A program made the translations under genes and the position numbers. DNA of 9,310 bases from Bacteroidales bacterium. Its GTDB lineage: Bacteria > Bacteroidota > Bacteroidia > Bacteroidales > VadinHA17. Shown piece after piece: positions 1 through 7,532 of the stretch (positions are counted from its first letter, which is position 1; every line of letters begins with the position of its first letter). Below the pieces are notes generated by a model. The model searched no databases. It saw only the letters and a program-made list of their open reading frames with translations, and was not told where the DNA came from. The stretch spans positions 5,933 to 15,242 of the forward strand of contig PMNJ01000266.1 in assembly GCA_003162595.1 (NCBI GenBank), written 5' to 3'.

Positions 1-1455
1 TACCTGTTGGATGTTTGCGACAGACTGGGCATGCTGGTGATTGATGAGTTTTCCGATATGTGGGAAAAGCCCAAGGTTTCTCCTGATGATTATTCAAAAT
101 ATTTCAAAAACAACTGGAAACAGGATTTAAGTTCAATTTTGATCCGCGACAGGAATCATCCTTCAATAATCATGTGGAGCATTGGAAATGAAATACCCGA
201 ATCTGCAGATACCTCTGGCTTAAGGATAGCTAAAAAGCTTATGGAAGAAGTGCACAGACTTGATTCTACACGGCCTGTAACCGAAGCAATTGTGGATATA
301 TCTGGTCTTGCTGCGTTGGCTTTGGATGAACCTCCGGCAAGTAGTACACCTGCCAACGGTCCTCCTGCGAAGGGAGCGCCAGATTTTTCGACACTTTTTA
401 AAACCACCATAGATATAGCACAACATATGGCAATGCTGGATGTCGTCGGATATAACTACTCTTATCAAAAATATGAAGCCGATCATAAAAAATATCCTGA
501 CCGGGTCATTTACGGTTCCGAAACCTTTCCTCCGGCTTCATTAGAGAACTGGCAGATGGATGAGAAGATGTCATATGTAATCGGGAATTTCAAATGGACT
601 GCCATGGATTACATGGGCGAATCCGGATTTGGTTATCCCCGTTTGATTCCTGCAGATTTAAAAATAAATAAGATGATGGCCATAATGACTTTATTCATGA
701 ATCCTGAATCATGGCCGGTATTCAATGCTTATCTTGGAGATCTCGATCTTATCGGCAACCCGAAAACTGCATATTATTATCAGCATGTTGTCTGGCGGGA
801 ACAAAAAGTCGCAATGTTCGTTCATCGGCCAATACCTGCTGGCAAGAAAGAACTCACCAGTATGTGGGGCTTCCCTGATGAACTCAAAAGCTGGAACTGG
901 GCAGGTCATGAAGGAGAGAAAATGCAGGTTCATGTTTATACCCGCAGTCAACTTGTAAAGCTTGAATTAAATGGCAAGATCATCGGTGAACAAAAAGTTG
1001 ATGACAGCGAGTCAATTACCGCCTCATTTGAGATACCCTATGAACCGGGGTCACTGATAGCCCGTTGTTACGATAATGGTATCGAAACATCATCCGAGAC
1101 GATAAAAACCGTTGGTAAACCTGCAATAATCAAGCTAAATGCCGATCGATCTATTATCAAAGGCAGTAGGAATGATTTGTCCTATGTGATGGTGAAAATT
1201 ACTGATGCCGATGGCAATATCATCCCTTATGCAGATAATACGATGATAAACTTTGAAATAAGCGGTAACGGAGAAATTGCAGGTGTGGGCAACGGTAATC
1301 CCATTGACCTGACCAGCTTTCAACAACCCCGGAAAAACACATACCAGGGGATTTGTCTGGCAATAGTCAGGCCAAAAGGTGTGGCCGGGAAGATCATTCT
1401 TAAGGCAACCAGTAACGGATTGGAGTCAGCAACTACTGAGATTTCAGTTCAATAA
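1..1455 (+). CDS. GH2 beta-galactosidase-like glycoside hydrolase, C-terminal part (5' end outside window)
   Basis: Retaining exo-glycosidase of family GH2, probably a beta-galactosidase or related enzyme acting on oligosaccharides. The frame is open to base 1, so the N-terminal jelly-roll domain and any signal peptide are missing. Numbering from the TTG at base 7, the (alpha/beta)8 barrel shows the GH2 acid/base signature DRNHPSIIMWSIGNE, with catalytic Glu62 (bases 190-192). The likely nucleophile is Glu172 in YGSETFP (520-522), followed by the WTAMDYMGESG segment at 197-207. About residues 286-345 resemble DUF4982, and about 371-482 a bacterial Ig-like GH2 domain 5. Both are common at the end of Bacteroidota GH2 enzymes. 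A Pro/Ala-rich stretch (residues about 109-125) lies inside the barrel. The gene converges on the AraC gene. Family assignment is firm; substrate and cell location cannot be settled without the N-terminus. Confidence 0.93.
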   Translation, partial: YLLDVCDRLGMLVIDEFSDMWEKPKVSPDDYSKYFKNNWKQDLSSILIRDRNHPSIIMWSIGNEIPESADTSGLRIAKKLMEEVHRLDSTRPVTEAIVDISGLAALALDEPPASSTPANGPPAKGAPDFSTLFKTTIDIAQHMAMLDVVGYNYSYQKYEADHKKYPDRVIYGSETFPPASLENWQMDEKMSYVIGNFKWTAMDYMGESGFGYPRLIPADLKINKMMAIMTLFMNPESWPVFNAYLGDLDLIGNPKTAYYYQHVVWREQKVAMFVHRPIPAGKKELTSMWGFPDELKSWNWAGHEGEKMQVHVYTRSQLVKLELNGKIIGEQKVDDSESITASFEIPYEPGSLIARCYDNGIETSSETIKTVGKPAIIKLNADRSIIKGSRNDLSYVMVKITDADGNIIPYADNTMINFEISGNGEIAGVGNGNPIDLTSFQQPRKNTYQGICLAIVRPKGVAGKIILKATSNGLESATTEISVQ

Positions 1456-1464
1456 ATTTGCATT

Positions 1465-1520
1465 GATCTGCGTCATCTGCGGGAAACATTTGTTTATATC
1501 TCCTGCAGATGCCGCAGATT
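1465..1520. repeat. Imperfect palindromic intergenic repeat, possible bidirectional terminator
   Basis: Two 19-base arms (1465-1483 and 1502-1520) are inverted copies with 16 of 19 identities; two of the three mismatches become G-U pairs in RNA, so 18 of 19 positions can pair around an 18-base loop. Each arm is itself a doublet of an ATCTGCG-type unit with a period of 9. The element fills most of the gap between two convergent genes, the GH2 gene ending at 1455 and the AraC gene ending at 1538. A short T-rich run follows on the + strand (1526-1533). It may end transcription from both sides, or be a copy of a dispersed ATCTGCG-type intergenic repeat. The pairing is seen directly; the function is inferred. 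Confidence 0.65.
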
Positions 1521-1537
1521 TGTGCTGATTTTTAAAA

Positions 1538-2401
1538 TTATTGTTTTTGTTTTAGCTGGTCCCTGAATACTTTTGGCGAATTATTACAATAAATTCTGAA
1601 CTGGCGGTTGAAATAGGATGTGTTTTCATAGCCGCACTGAAAAGCTACTTCAATTATTGTCTTATCAGTCTCCGCCAGAAGTTTGCAGGAATGCATAATC
1701 CGGATCTCGTTCACAAATTGTGTGAACTTTTTTTTGGTTTTACGCTTAAAATACCTGCAAAATGCTGACCTCTGCATGTTTGCAACTGATGCCGCTGCAT
1801 CGAAGCTGATTTTCTTCTGGAAATTTTCAGCAACATATCTGTAAACATTGTTAATAATCAGAGAATCATTTAATCCGGATATTTTGAGTGTATTTTCAGT
1901 GCTCAATAACTTGATATTATCTGCCGAGGCAAGATCATTCAACAATAGCAGAAAATCAGCCAGTTTTTCAAGACCCTTTTTCTGATTCAGAGATTGAATC
2001 CTTTTTTGAACCAGCTTATCAGGATTAAGAAATTGAATTCCAAACTCTGCTTTTTTTACCAGTCGGTTAAGATTCGTAACTTCTGTCTTTTCAAAGAATG
2101 TATTTCCAAGGAAATCTTTCCTGAATTGAATTACAATTGCATGGGCCAGCTCATTACCTTTATCGTATCCTCGCGAATTGAAAAAACAATGTGGCAATCC
2201 GGGTGCAAAAAGATATAGTTCCTCATCGGTGAAATTAGTGATGCTGTTCCCTATAAATAATTTTCCGTGACTTTTCACAATAAGTATAAGCTCGAACTCA
2301 TCATGAAGATGAAATGGTGAAGTGAAATGCGGTTGAATAAACTCCTGATAATGAAACAAGCTGTCATTATCAATATAGAGTTTCTCATAAACTATCTCCA
2401 T
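1538..2401 (-). CDS. AraC/XylS-family transcriptional regulator
   Basis: One-component cytosolic DNA-binding regulator, 287 residues, the usual AraC-family size. The N-terminal half (about 1-100) looks like a cupin effector-binding domain, with His31, His33 and Glu37 in the FHLHDEFEL segment and a second conserved patch around APGLPH. The C-terminal part (about 185-285) is a double helix-turn-helix AraC domain. Its first recognition region lies around AAASVANMQRSAFCRYFKR, and the second carries the family signature IIEVAFQCGYENTSYFNRQF. The FCRYFK and NEIRI spelling is typical of Bacteroidota members. It is divergent from the sugar-catabolic cluster with a 158-bp shared upstream region, so it probably senses a sugar or intermediate of that pathway and controls the cluster and perhaps itself. 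No signal peptide or sensor-kinase domain is present, so it is not a hybrid two-component system. The effector is unknown. Confidence 0.92.
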   Translation of the reverse strand: MEIVYEKLYIDNDSLFHYQEFIQPHFTSPFHLHDEFELILIVKSHGKLFIGNSITNFTDEELYLFAPGLPHCFFNSRGYDKGNELAHAIVIQFRKDFLGNTFFEKTEVTNLNRLVKKAEFGIQFLNPDKLVQKRIQSLNQKKGLEKLADFLLLLNDLASADNIKLLSTENTLKISGLNDSLIINNVYRYVAENFQKKISFDAAASVANMQRSAFCRYFKRKTKKKFTQFVNEIRIMHSCKLLAETDKTIIEVAFQCGYENTSYFNRQFRIYCNNSPKVFRDQLKQKQ

Positions 2402-2477
2402 AATATTACATTATTATGTTATGGGGATTCAATTTCATGTAAATATAGTTCATTATTCAGCAAATCCATTTCTACAC

Positions 2478-2504
2478 TTTGTACTTTTTTATAATCTAAC
2501 TTCG
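2478..2504 (+). promoter_or_regulatory. Candidate Bacteroidota-type promoter for the catabolic cluster
   Basis: TTTG at 2478-2481 is followed after 15 bases by TAACTTCG at 2497-2504, which matches seven of eight positions of the Bacteroidota -7 element if TAnnTTTG is taken as consensus. The spacing is a little short. A start near 2510 would give a leader of about 50 bases before the aldolase ATG at 2560. This lies in the divergent gap shared with the AraC gene, where an operator is expected. Weak motif evidence. Confidence 0.3.
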
Positions 2505-2559
2505 TAATGATCATGGATTTGATTTACAAGTTATCGATCAACTAAAAATCTCTACTAAA

Positions 2560-3480
2560 ATGATCATACAGAAACCTGGTATAGGAACAATCATGAAAGA
2601 AGCCTTCAAACAGAGAATAGTTGTTCCTGGTTTTAATATCCCCTATCTGCCAATGATGGAACCGGTTATAAGAGCATTATGTGATACTGGTACTTTCGGG
2701 CTCATTATGGTGGCGCGCCTGGAATGGATAAAATTCAAATCGGGCAGTATGAAATCCATCAGGTATGAATATGAAAAACTTAAGGATTTGAAATTCACCC
2801 GGCTTCATCTCGATCATGTACCTGTAATTGATGAGGATAATCTGCTTACCGATTTTGAAAATATTATCTCTGAGGCTATTGATTTAGGATATGATTCCGT
2901 GATGATCGATGGTTCGAGACTAACACTGGAAGAGAATATCGAAAAAACCAGAAGAATTGTAGAACTCGCTCATAAGTCTGGTATTCCTGTGGAAGCCGAG
3001 CTCGGAGCAGTAATGGGACATGAATCAGGCCCATTGCCTCCTTATGAAGAGCTCTTTGCGACAGGGAAAGGATTTACCTCACCCGATGAAGCAAAAAAGT
3101 TTGTTCAGGAAACCCATACCGATTGGCTGTCAGTGGCGATAGGAAATATTCATGGCGCAATATCTGAGGCAACACGTTCTGCGAAAAAGATAGAGGCACG
3201 TCTTGCCCTCCCGCATCTGAAAAAATTAAATGAAACTGTAAATGTTCCTCTCGTACTTCATGGAGGAACAGGCATCGCCAAAGAATATCTGATGAAATCA
3301 TTCAAACAGGGTATAGCTAAAATCAACATAGCTACAGCTATCAGGCAACCCTATGAGAAGCTGATGATTTCTTCTGTCAAAGCAGCACAGGATGCTGTAT
3401 ATAACGAAATGCTCGACATCATTCATAATCAGCTTGAAATAACCGGATCGGCAGAAAAAATTATCTCCCAAAAATTTTGA
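2560..3480 (+). CDS. Class II (zinc-dependent) ketose-bisphosphate/ketose-1-phosphate aldolase, FbaA/GatY fold
   Basis: Predicted cytosolic aldolase cleaving a ketose phosphate into DHAP and an aldehyde. At 306 residues it is slightly longer than typical GatY/KbaY proteins (about 285). The class II core is intact: catalytic Asp85 and zinc ligand His86 in HLDH, a YDSVMIDGS strand, acidic VEAELG (Glu145, Glu147), zinc-ligand histidines His198 (GNIHG) and His234 (VLHGGTG), and the phosphate-binding NIAT at 256-259. NIAT is closer to the NVAT of tagatose-bisphosphate aldolases than to the NIDT of FBA enzymes. The segment before HLDH (about 46-80, containing VARLEWIKF) is unlike the Ser/Gly-rich loop of standard FBA or GatY. 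This suggests a different substrate. It is the first gene of the cluster, 61 bp before the isomerase. It could instead be annotated simply as fructose-bisphosphate aldolase, but the context argues for a dedicated catabolic role. Confidence 0.88.
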   Translation: MIIQKPGIGTIMKEAFKQRIVVPGFNIPYLPMMEPVIRALCDTGTFGLIMVARLEWIKFKSGSMKSIRYEYEKLKDLKFTRLHLDHVPVIDEDNLLTDFENIISEAIDLGYDSVMIDGSRLTLEENIEKTRRIVELAHKSGIPVEAELGAVMGHESGPLPPYEELFATGKGFTSPDEAKKFVQETHTDWLSVAIGNIHGAISEATRSAKKIEARLALPHLKKLNETVNVPLVLHGGTGIAKEYLMKSFKQGIAKINIATAIRQPYEKLMISSVKAAQDAVYNEMLDIIHNQLEITGSAEKIISQKF

Positions 3481-3541
3481 AATAGTCTTCAACTCCAATA
3501 AATTAAAGCTTCAGGAAGAATAATAATTATAATTTGACAAC

Positions 3542-4948
3542 ATGAAAAAAGATAAATCAACATTCGCACTTTATTTTGGCAACCGGGGATTTTTCCCCGA
3601 ATCATTAATTGCCATAGCCCGCAAAGAAGTAAGTGATGCCTTGAAAAAGCTGGGTTTTGGCTGCCTAATGATGGACAGTAACCTGACCAGGTTTGGAGCA
3701 GTCGAGAGTCCTGAAGAAGGCAGAAAATATGCAAAATTTCTGGATGATAACCGTGGTGAATTCGATGGTGTCGTCCTGGTACTGCCGAACTTTGGCGATG
3801 AAACCGGTGCTGTTTCCGCTTTGCAGGACGCAGGTGTACCTATATACATCCTTGCCTATCCTGACGAGCTTGATAAAATGGGATTTGAAGTTCGCCGTGA
3901 TGCATTCTGTGGCAAATTCTCCATTATGGATGTTTTCTATCAGTATCAGCTTCCTTTTACCGTTTTTCCACCTCATACAGTACATCCTTTCTCAAAAGAG
4001 TTTGAAAAACAGATTGATACGTTCAATAAAGTTTGTAAGATTGTAAATGGAATGAAACGAATGACAGTTGGTGCAATTGGTGCAAGAACCACTGCTTTTA
4101 AAACTGTGCGTTATGACGAGCTGGCGCTTCAGAAATATGGAATTACTACTGAAGTTCTTGACCTATCTGAGGTATTCAGCCGTGTCCGTAAACTTAACAT
4201 TGCTTCCCCTGCAGTAAAAGAAAAAGCTGAAAGACTCAGAAACTATACCAACTTTAAAAAAGTACCTGAAAAAGCATTTGAAAATCTGGTACGTTTTGGA
4301 GTTGTTATAGATGAAATCATCAACGAGTATGGCCTCAATACTCTTGCGTTACGATGCTGGCTTGAGATGGAAAAAGAATTTGGTGTTGCCCCTTGTGTGT
4401 TATTAAGTGAGATTAACGACCGCGGATTCCCCGCAGCCTGTGAACTGGATGTCTGCAATGCCATTGCCATGTATAGTCTTAATTTAGCATCAGGTAGACC
4501 GGCAACCTGCCTCGACTGGAACAACAATTATGGCGATGATCCTGATAAATGCATACTCTTTCATTGTGGCCCTGTTCCGCAAAGTCTCATGACAGGAAAA
4601 GGAGAGGTTATTGAACACCCGATGTTTGCGAAGTCCCTGGGTGCCGGATGTGGTTTTGGCTGTAATGTAGGGCGTATTGCTCCGACTAAACTCACTTTTG
4701 CAAGCTCTAAAACGCAGGATGGCAAACTTTCTGTTTATATGGGAGAAGGTGAAATTACCAGCGATCCGATACAGGAAGGCTTTTTCGGTTGCGGAGGAGT
4801 GGCAAAAATTAAAAATTTGCAGGAAAAACTATATAAAATAGGCTATAATGGTTTCCGTCATCATGTAAGTGTAACTCCTGGCCTTGTGAGTGTTGCTTTA
4901 CGTGAAGCATGCACCAGGTATCTCGGTTATGAAATTACAGAAATTTAA
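3542..4948 (+). CDS. L-fucose/D-arabinose isomerase-family protein
   Basis: Predicted metal-dependent aldose-ketose isomerase of the fucose isomerase C-terminal domain superfamily. At 468 residues it is shorter than E. coli FucI (about 590), matching the compact FucI-like group. The C-terminal half carries the likely metal site: Glu301 in AACELD, Asp325 in TCLDWNN, and His341 in FHCGPVP. The Glu-Asp spacing of 24 equals that of Glu337 and Asp361 in E. coli FucI. The N-terminal half is a Rossmann-like alpha/beta domain starting GNRGFFPE. Several cysteines cluster near GAGCGFGCNVG (about residues 365-375), of unknown importance. It ends only 11 bases before the kinase start, so translation of the two is probably coupled. 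It would turn the free aldose into the ketose used by the kinase. Fold and chemistry are well supported; the sugar is not determined. Confidence 0.87.
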   Translation: MKKDKSTFALYFGNRGFFPESLIAIARKEVSDALKKLGFGCLMMDSNLTRFGAVESPEEGRKYAKFLDDNRGEFDGVVLVLPNFGDETGAVSALQDAGVPIYILAYPDELDKMGFEVRRDAFCGKFSIMDVFYQYQLPFTVFPPHTVHPFSKEFEKQIDTFNKVCKIVNGMKRMTVGAIGARTTAFKTVRYDELALQKYGITTEVLDLSEVFSRVRKLNIASPAVKEKAERLRNYTNFKKVPEKAFENLVRFGVVIDEIINEYGLNTLALRCWLEMEKEFGVAPCVLLSEINDRGFPAACELDVCNAIAMYSLNLASGRPATCLDWNNNYGDDPDKCILFHCGPVPQSLMTGKGEVIEHPMFAKSLGAGCGFGCNVGRIAPTKLTFASSKTQDGKLSVYMGEGEITSDPIQEGFFGCGGVAKIKNLQEKLYKIGYNGFRHHVSVTPGLVSVALREACTRYLGYEITEI

Positions 4949-4954
4949 AAACTA

Positions 4955-4963
4955 ATGAATTGA
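4955..4963 (+). promoter_or_regulatory. Two-codon mini-ORF overlapping the kinase start
   Basis: ATG AAT TGA lies just after the isomerase stop (4946-4948). Its TGA (4961-4963) overlaps by two bases the TTG (4960-4962) that appears to start the kinase. A ribosome ending here would be placed exactly on the kinase start, a possible reinitiation device. It may also be chance in AT-rich DNA. Confidence 0.3.
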
Positions 4964-6456
4964 GTTATCTTGGGCTGGACATAGGTACCGGAGGATGTAA
5001 AGCCGTTGTGTTCGACAGGGAAGGAAAGGAACTTGCTTCTTCTTTCAGGGAATATCCTGTTTTACATCCACATCCCGGTTGGGCCGAAATCGACCCGGAT
5101 GAAGTAATTAAAAAGTGCTTTGAGGTGATAACGGAGGTGAATTCAGTTATCACCGATCCTGTAGTTTCAATGAGTATATCCAGTCAGGGTGAAGCGTTTG
5201 TCCCGGTCGGAAAAAAAGGGGAGATCCTGGGAAATGCAATGGTCTCTTCTGATTCAAGAGCTCGAGACATAGCTCTTAACTGGAGTAAAGATTTCGGAAC
5301 AAAAAAGATATATTACATAACCGGTCATACCCCCCACCCTCTCTTCACTCTTTTTAAAATACTCTGGATAAAAGAAAATCAGCCTGATATCTGGAAAAAT
5401 TGCAGTTATTTTCTCTGTTTCGAAGACCTCTTTCATTATAATGTAGGAATTGAACCGAGGATCAGCTGGTCGATGGCAGGCCGGACAATGATGTTCGATG
5501 TAATCAAACACCAATGGAGCTCCGAAATACTTGAAGCAGCCGGGTTGAGTGATAAAAAACTGGCTATTCCGGCAGCCCCCGGGGAAATTACAGGAACTAT
5601 TGGTCCGGAGATCGGAATGAAACTTGGATTCAAAGGTCCGGTTCTTTTGGTTGCAGGTGGACATGATCAGACCTGTGCAGCTCTTGGAGCTGGGGTCATT
5701 GAACCAGGAATGTGTATGTACGCCACCGGAACCGTAGAATGTTTCTGTCCGCTTCTGGAAAAACCGAGCTTCTCGGATGAGTTGCAACGGAATAACCTCT
5801 GCTGCTATGATTACACAATTAAAGGAAAGTATACCACTGTTGCATATAGCTTAACCGGAGGCAATATTCTTCGCTGGATGCGTGATGAACTTGGACAGAA
5901 AGAAACGGCCATGGCAATAGAAACCGGACAAAATCCTTATACTCTGCTCCTCGATAATATGCCGCCACCTCCCACTGACCTGCTTGTTTTACCCTATTTT
6001 TCAGCTACCGGGACACCTTATTTTGATACACGGGCAAAAGGAGCAATTATAGGTCTACAGCTTACTACAACTAAGGGTGAAATTACCAAGGCGCTGCTCG
6101 AAGGAGTTGCAATGGAAATGAAACTAAATCTTGAGATGATGGAGAAATCCGGGATGAAAATAAATACTTTCATTGCTACCGGGGGAGGAACCAGGAATAA
6201 AACCTGGACACAGTTGAAAGCCGATGTTCTTAACAAAAAGATCATCGTCCATAACGTGAGTGAAGCCGGATGTTATGGAGCAGCATTGCTTGCCATGAGC
6301 TCTGTTGTAAAGATTCCTGTGGAGCGGCTTCTGAATGACAGTAAAACTGAAAATGAAATATTCTCTCCCGATCCGGAAAATGCAAAATTTTATGATAATA
6401 AATTCGAAACATATAAGCAATTGTACCCGGCTCTGAAGCAATTCTGGAAGGTTTGA
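4960..6456 (+). CDS. FGGY-family carbohydrate kinase (xylulokinase-like)
   Basis: Predicted cytosolic ATP-dependent sugar kinase, 498 residues, normal length for FGGY. The N-terminal phosphate-binding loop is GLDIGTGGCKA (residues 5-15). The substrate-domain motif PGWAEIDPDEV follows, then SSDSRA with Asp98. The catalytic base is Asp236 in GGHDQTCAALGAG, and the C-terminal ATP-site motif is ATGGGTRNKTW, with its glycines at 408-410. The start is TTG; no in-frame ATG or GTG gives the canonical N-terminus, and SYLGLDIGT directly after the TTG aligns with family starts. In context it should phosphorylate the ketose made by the preceding isomerase. FGGY kinases acting before a DHAP-forming aldolase (fuculokinase, rhamnulokinase) phosphorylate C1, so a ketose 1-phosphate is likely, but a xylulokinase-like C5 activity cannot be excluded. 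The next gene follows after 53 bp. Confidence 0.92.
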   Translation: MSYLGLDIGTGGCKAVVFDREGKELASSFREYPVLHPHPGWAEIDPDEVIKKCFEVITEVNSVITDPVVSMSISSQGEAFVPVGKKGEILGNAMVSSDSRARDIALNWSKDFGTKKIYYITGHTPHPLFTLFKILWIKENQPDIWKNCSYFLCFEDLFHYNVGIEPRISWSMAGRTMMFDVIKHQWSSEILEAAGLSDKKLAIPAAPGEITGTIGPEIGMKLGFKGPVLLVAGGHDQTCAALGAGVIEPGMCMYATGTVECFCPLLEKPSFSDELQRNNLCCYDYTIKGKYTTVAYSLTGGNILRWMRDELGQKETAMAIETGQNPYTLLLDNMPPPPTDLLVLPYFSATGTPYFDTRAKGAIIGLQLTTTKGEITKALLEGVAMEMKLNLEMMEKSGMKINTFIATGGGTRNKTWTQLKADVLNKKIIVHNVSEAGCYGAALLAMSSVVKIPVERLLNDSKTENEIFSPDPENAKFYDNKFETYKQLYPALKQFWKV

Positions 6457-6509
6457 TCAGACCGTTAAATAGCCATCTTACTTGTCAAATACATTAATAA
6501 AATATTACT

Positions 6510-7514
6510 ATGGACAAATCTGAAATACTTAAATACGTTGGAAACCTGTCACAAACCGGATATTGCCGGCATTATACTCTTGGTGACGGATGGGGCCGGG
6601 GAATGAGGGCCACGGATATAAACACCGGAAGGGGCCTTCAATATACTGTGTTGCCTGACCGTGGTCTGGATATCTCGCTTGCAAACTTTAAGGGGACTAA
6701 TCTCGTTTACCAGACTTGTAATGGGGAGACTCATCCTTCCTTTTATGAACCGGAAGGTCTGGGCTGGTTGCATACATTCGGGGCCGGGTTGCTTACAACA
6801 TGCGGTCTTACCCATCTTGGTCCGCCATGCACTGATGACGGAGAACAACTGGGCCTCCATGGAAGATTCTCAACTATTCCCTCCAGACAGTTTGCCGATC
6901 TTTCGGCCTGGGAGGGCAATGACTACCGGTATAAAGTGAAAGCAATTATTGAAGAAGGTTTTCTGTTTGGCAGTAAACTGAGAATGGAACGGGAAATAAC
7001 TTCAGTAAGTGGTCAAAATATAATCCTGTTAACTGATATAATAACGAACTTCGGAAGTAAACCGAGTCCTTATACTATTCTTTATCATATGAACTTTGGA
7101 TATCCGCTGTTATCTGAAGACACAGAACTGACAATAGATCCTCTGAAGACAGTACCCCGTGATACGGATGCAGTTCCAGGGATGAAGGATTTCAGAAGCT
7201 TTATTAAACCTCAGCAGAATTACAAAGAGCAGGTATTTTTTCACACAATGCAGGGAAATCGGAATGGCGACGCCTCTGTTTCCGTAAGAAATAAAAAGAC
7301 TGGTGTTGCTGTAAATATCAGTATTAACATTAACCAGCTTCCTTATATCGCTCAGTGGAAAATGATGGGTTGGGGCGAATATGTACTCGGTATTGAGCCA
7401 TCAAATGTTCCTGTACAATCGCGTAAAACACTTCGGGAAAACAATACACTGCCCATCTTACAACCTGATGAGAGCAAAACCAATGTTATAAAAATTGAAG
7501 TGGAGAGCATCTAA
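6510..7514 (+). CDS. DUF4432 / aldose 1-epimerase-like protein
   Basis: 334-residue protein of the galactose-mutarotase beta-sandwich superfamily, DUF4432 type, probably interconverting anomers of a sugar or acting as a related carbohydrate epimerase. Candidate active-site residues are His117 in GLHGRFS, His193 and Asn195 in LYHMNFGYPL, and Glu296 in LGIEPSN. These sit where the His-His-Glu set is found in mutarotases. The N-terminal part (GWGRGMRATDINTGRGLQY and LPDRGLDIS) is characteristic of the DUF4432 group rather than GalM. No signal peptide is present, so it should act in the cytosol. The gene sits between the kinase and the dehydrogenase, 18 bp before the latter. DUF4432 proteins often accompany isomerase and kinase genes for uncommon sugars. 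The exact reaction is not established from sequence. Confidence 0.82.
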   Translation: MDKSEILKYVGNLSQTGYCRHYTLGDGWGRGMRATDINTGRGLQYTVLPDRGLDISLANFKGTNLVYQTCNGETHPSFYEPEGLGWLHTFGAGLLTTCGLTHLGPPCTDDGEQLGLHGRFSTIPSRQFADLSAWEGNDYRYKVKAIIEEGFLFGSKLRMEREITSVSGQNIILLTDIITNFGSKPSPYTILYHMNFGYPLLSEDTELTIDPLKTVPRDTDAVPGMKDFRSFIKPQQNYKEQVFFHTMQGNRNGDASVSVRNKKTGVAVNISININQLPYIAQWKMMGWGEYVLGIEPSNVPVQSRKTLRENNTLPILQPDESKTNVIKIEVESI

Positions 7515-7532
7515 CGACAGATTGGAATTATA

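Noticed and set aside
2560..3480. Housekeeping fructose-1,6-bisphosphate aldolase
   Set aside because: The NIAT motif, the atypical segment before HLDH and the catabolic neighbours argue against a glycolytic role, though family membership is the same.
3665..4046. Overlapping open frames of about 100 to 117 codons on both strands within the isomerase gene
   Set aside because: They lie in alternative frames of a well-supported isomerase and show no family motif or independent start context.
5254..5787. 177-codon open frame on the minus strand inside the kinase gene
   Set aside because: It is antisense to a complete FGGY kinase with intact motifs; its translation has no recognisable domain and a composition typical of a shadow frame.
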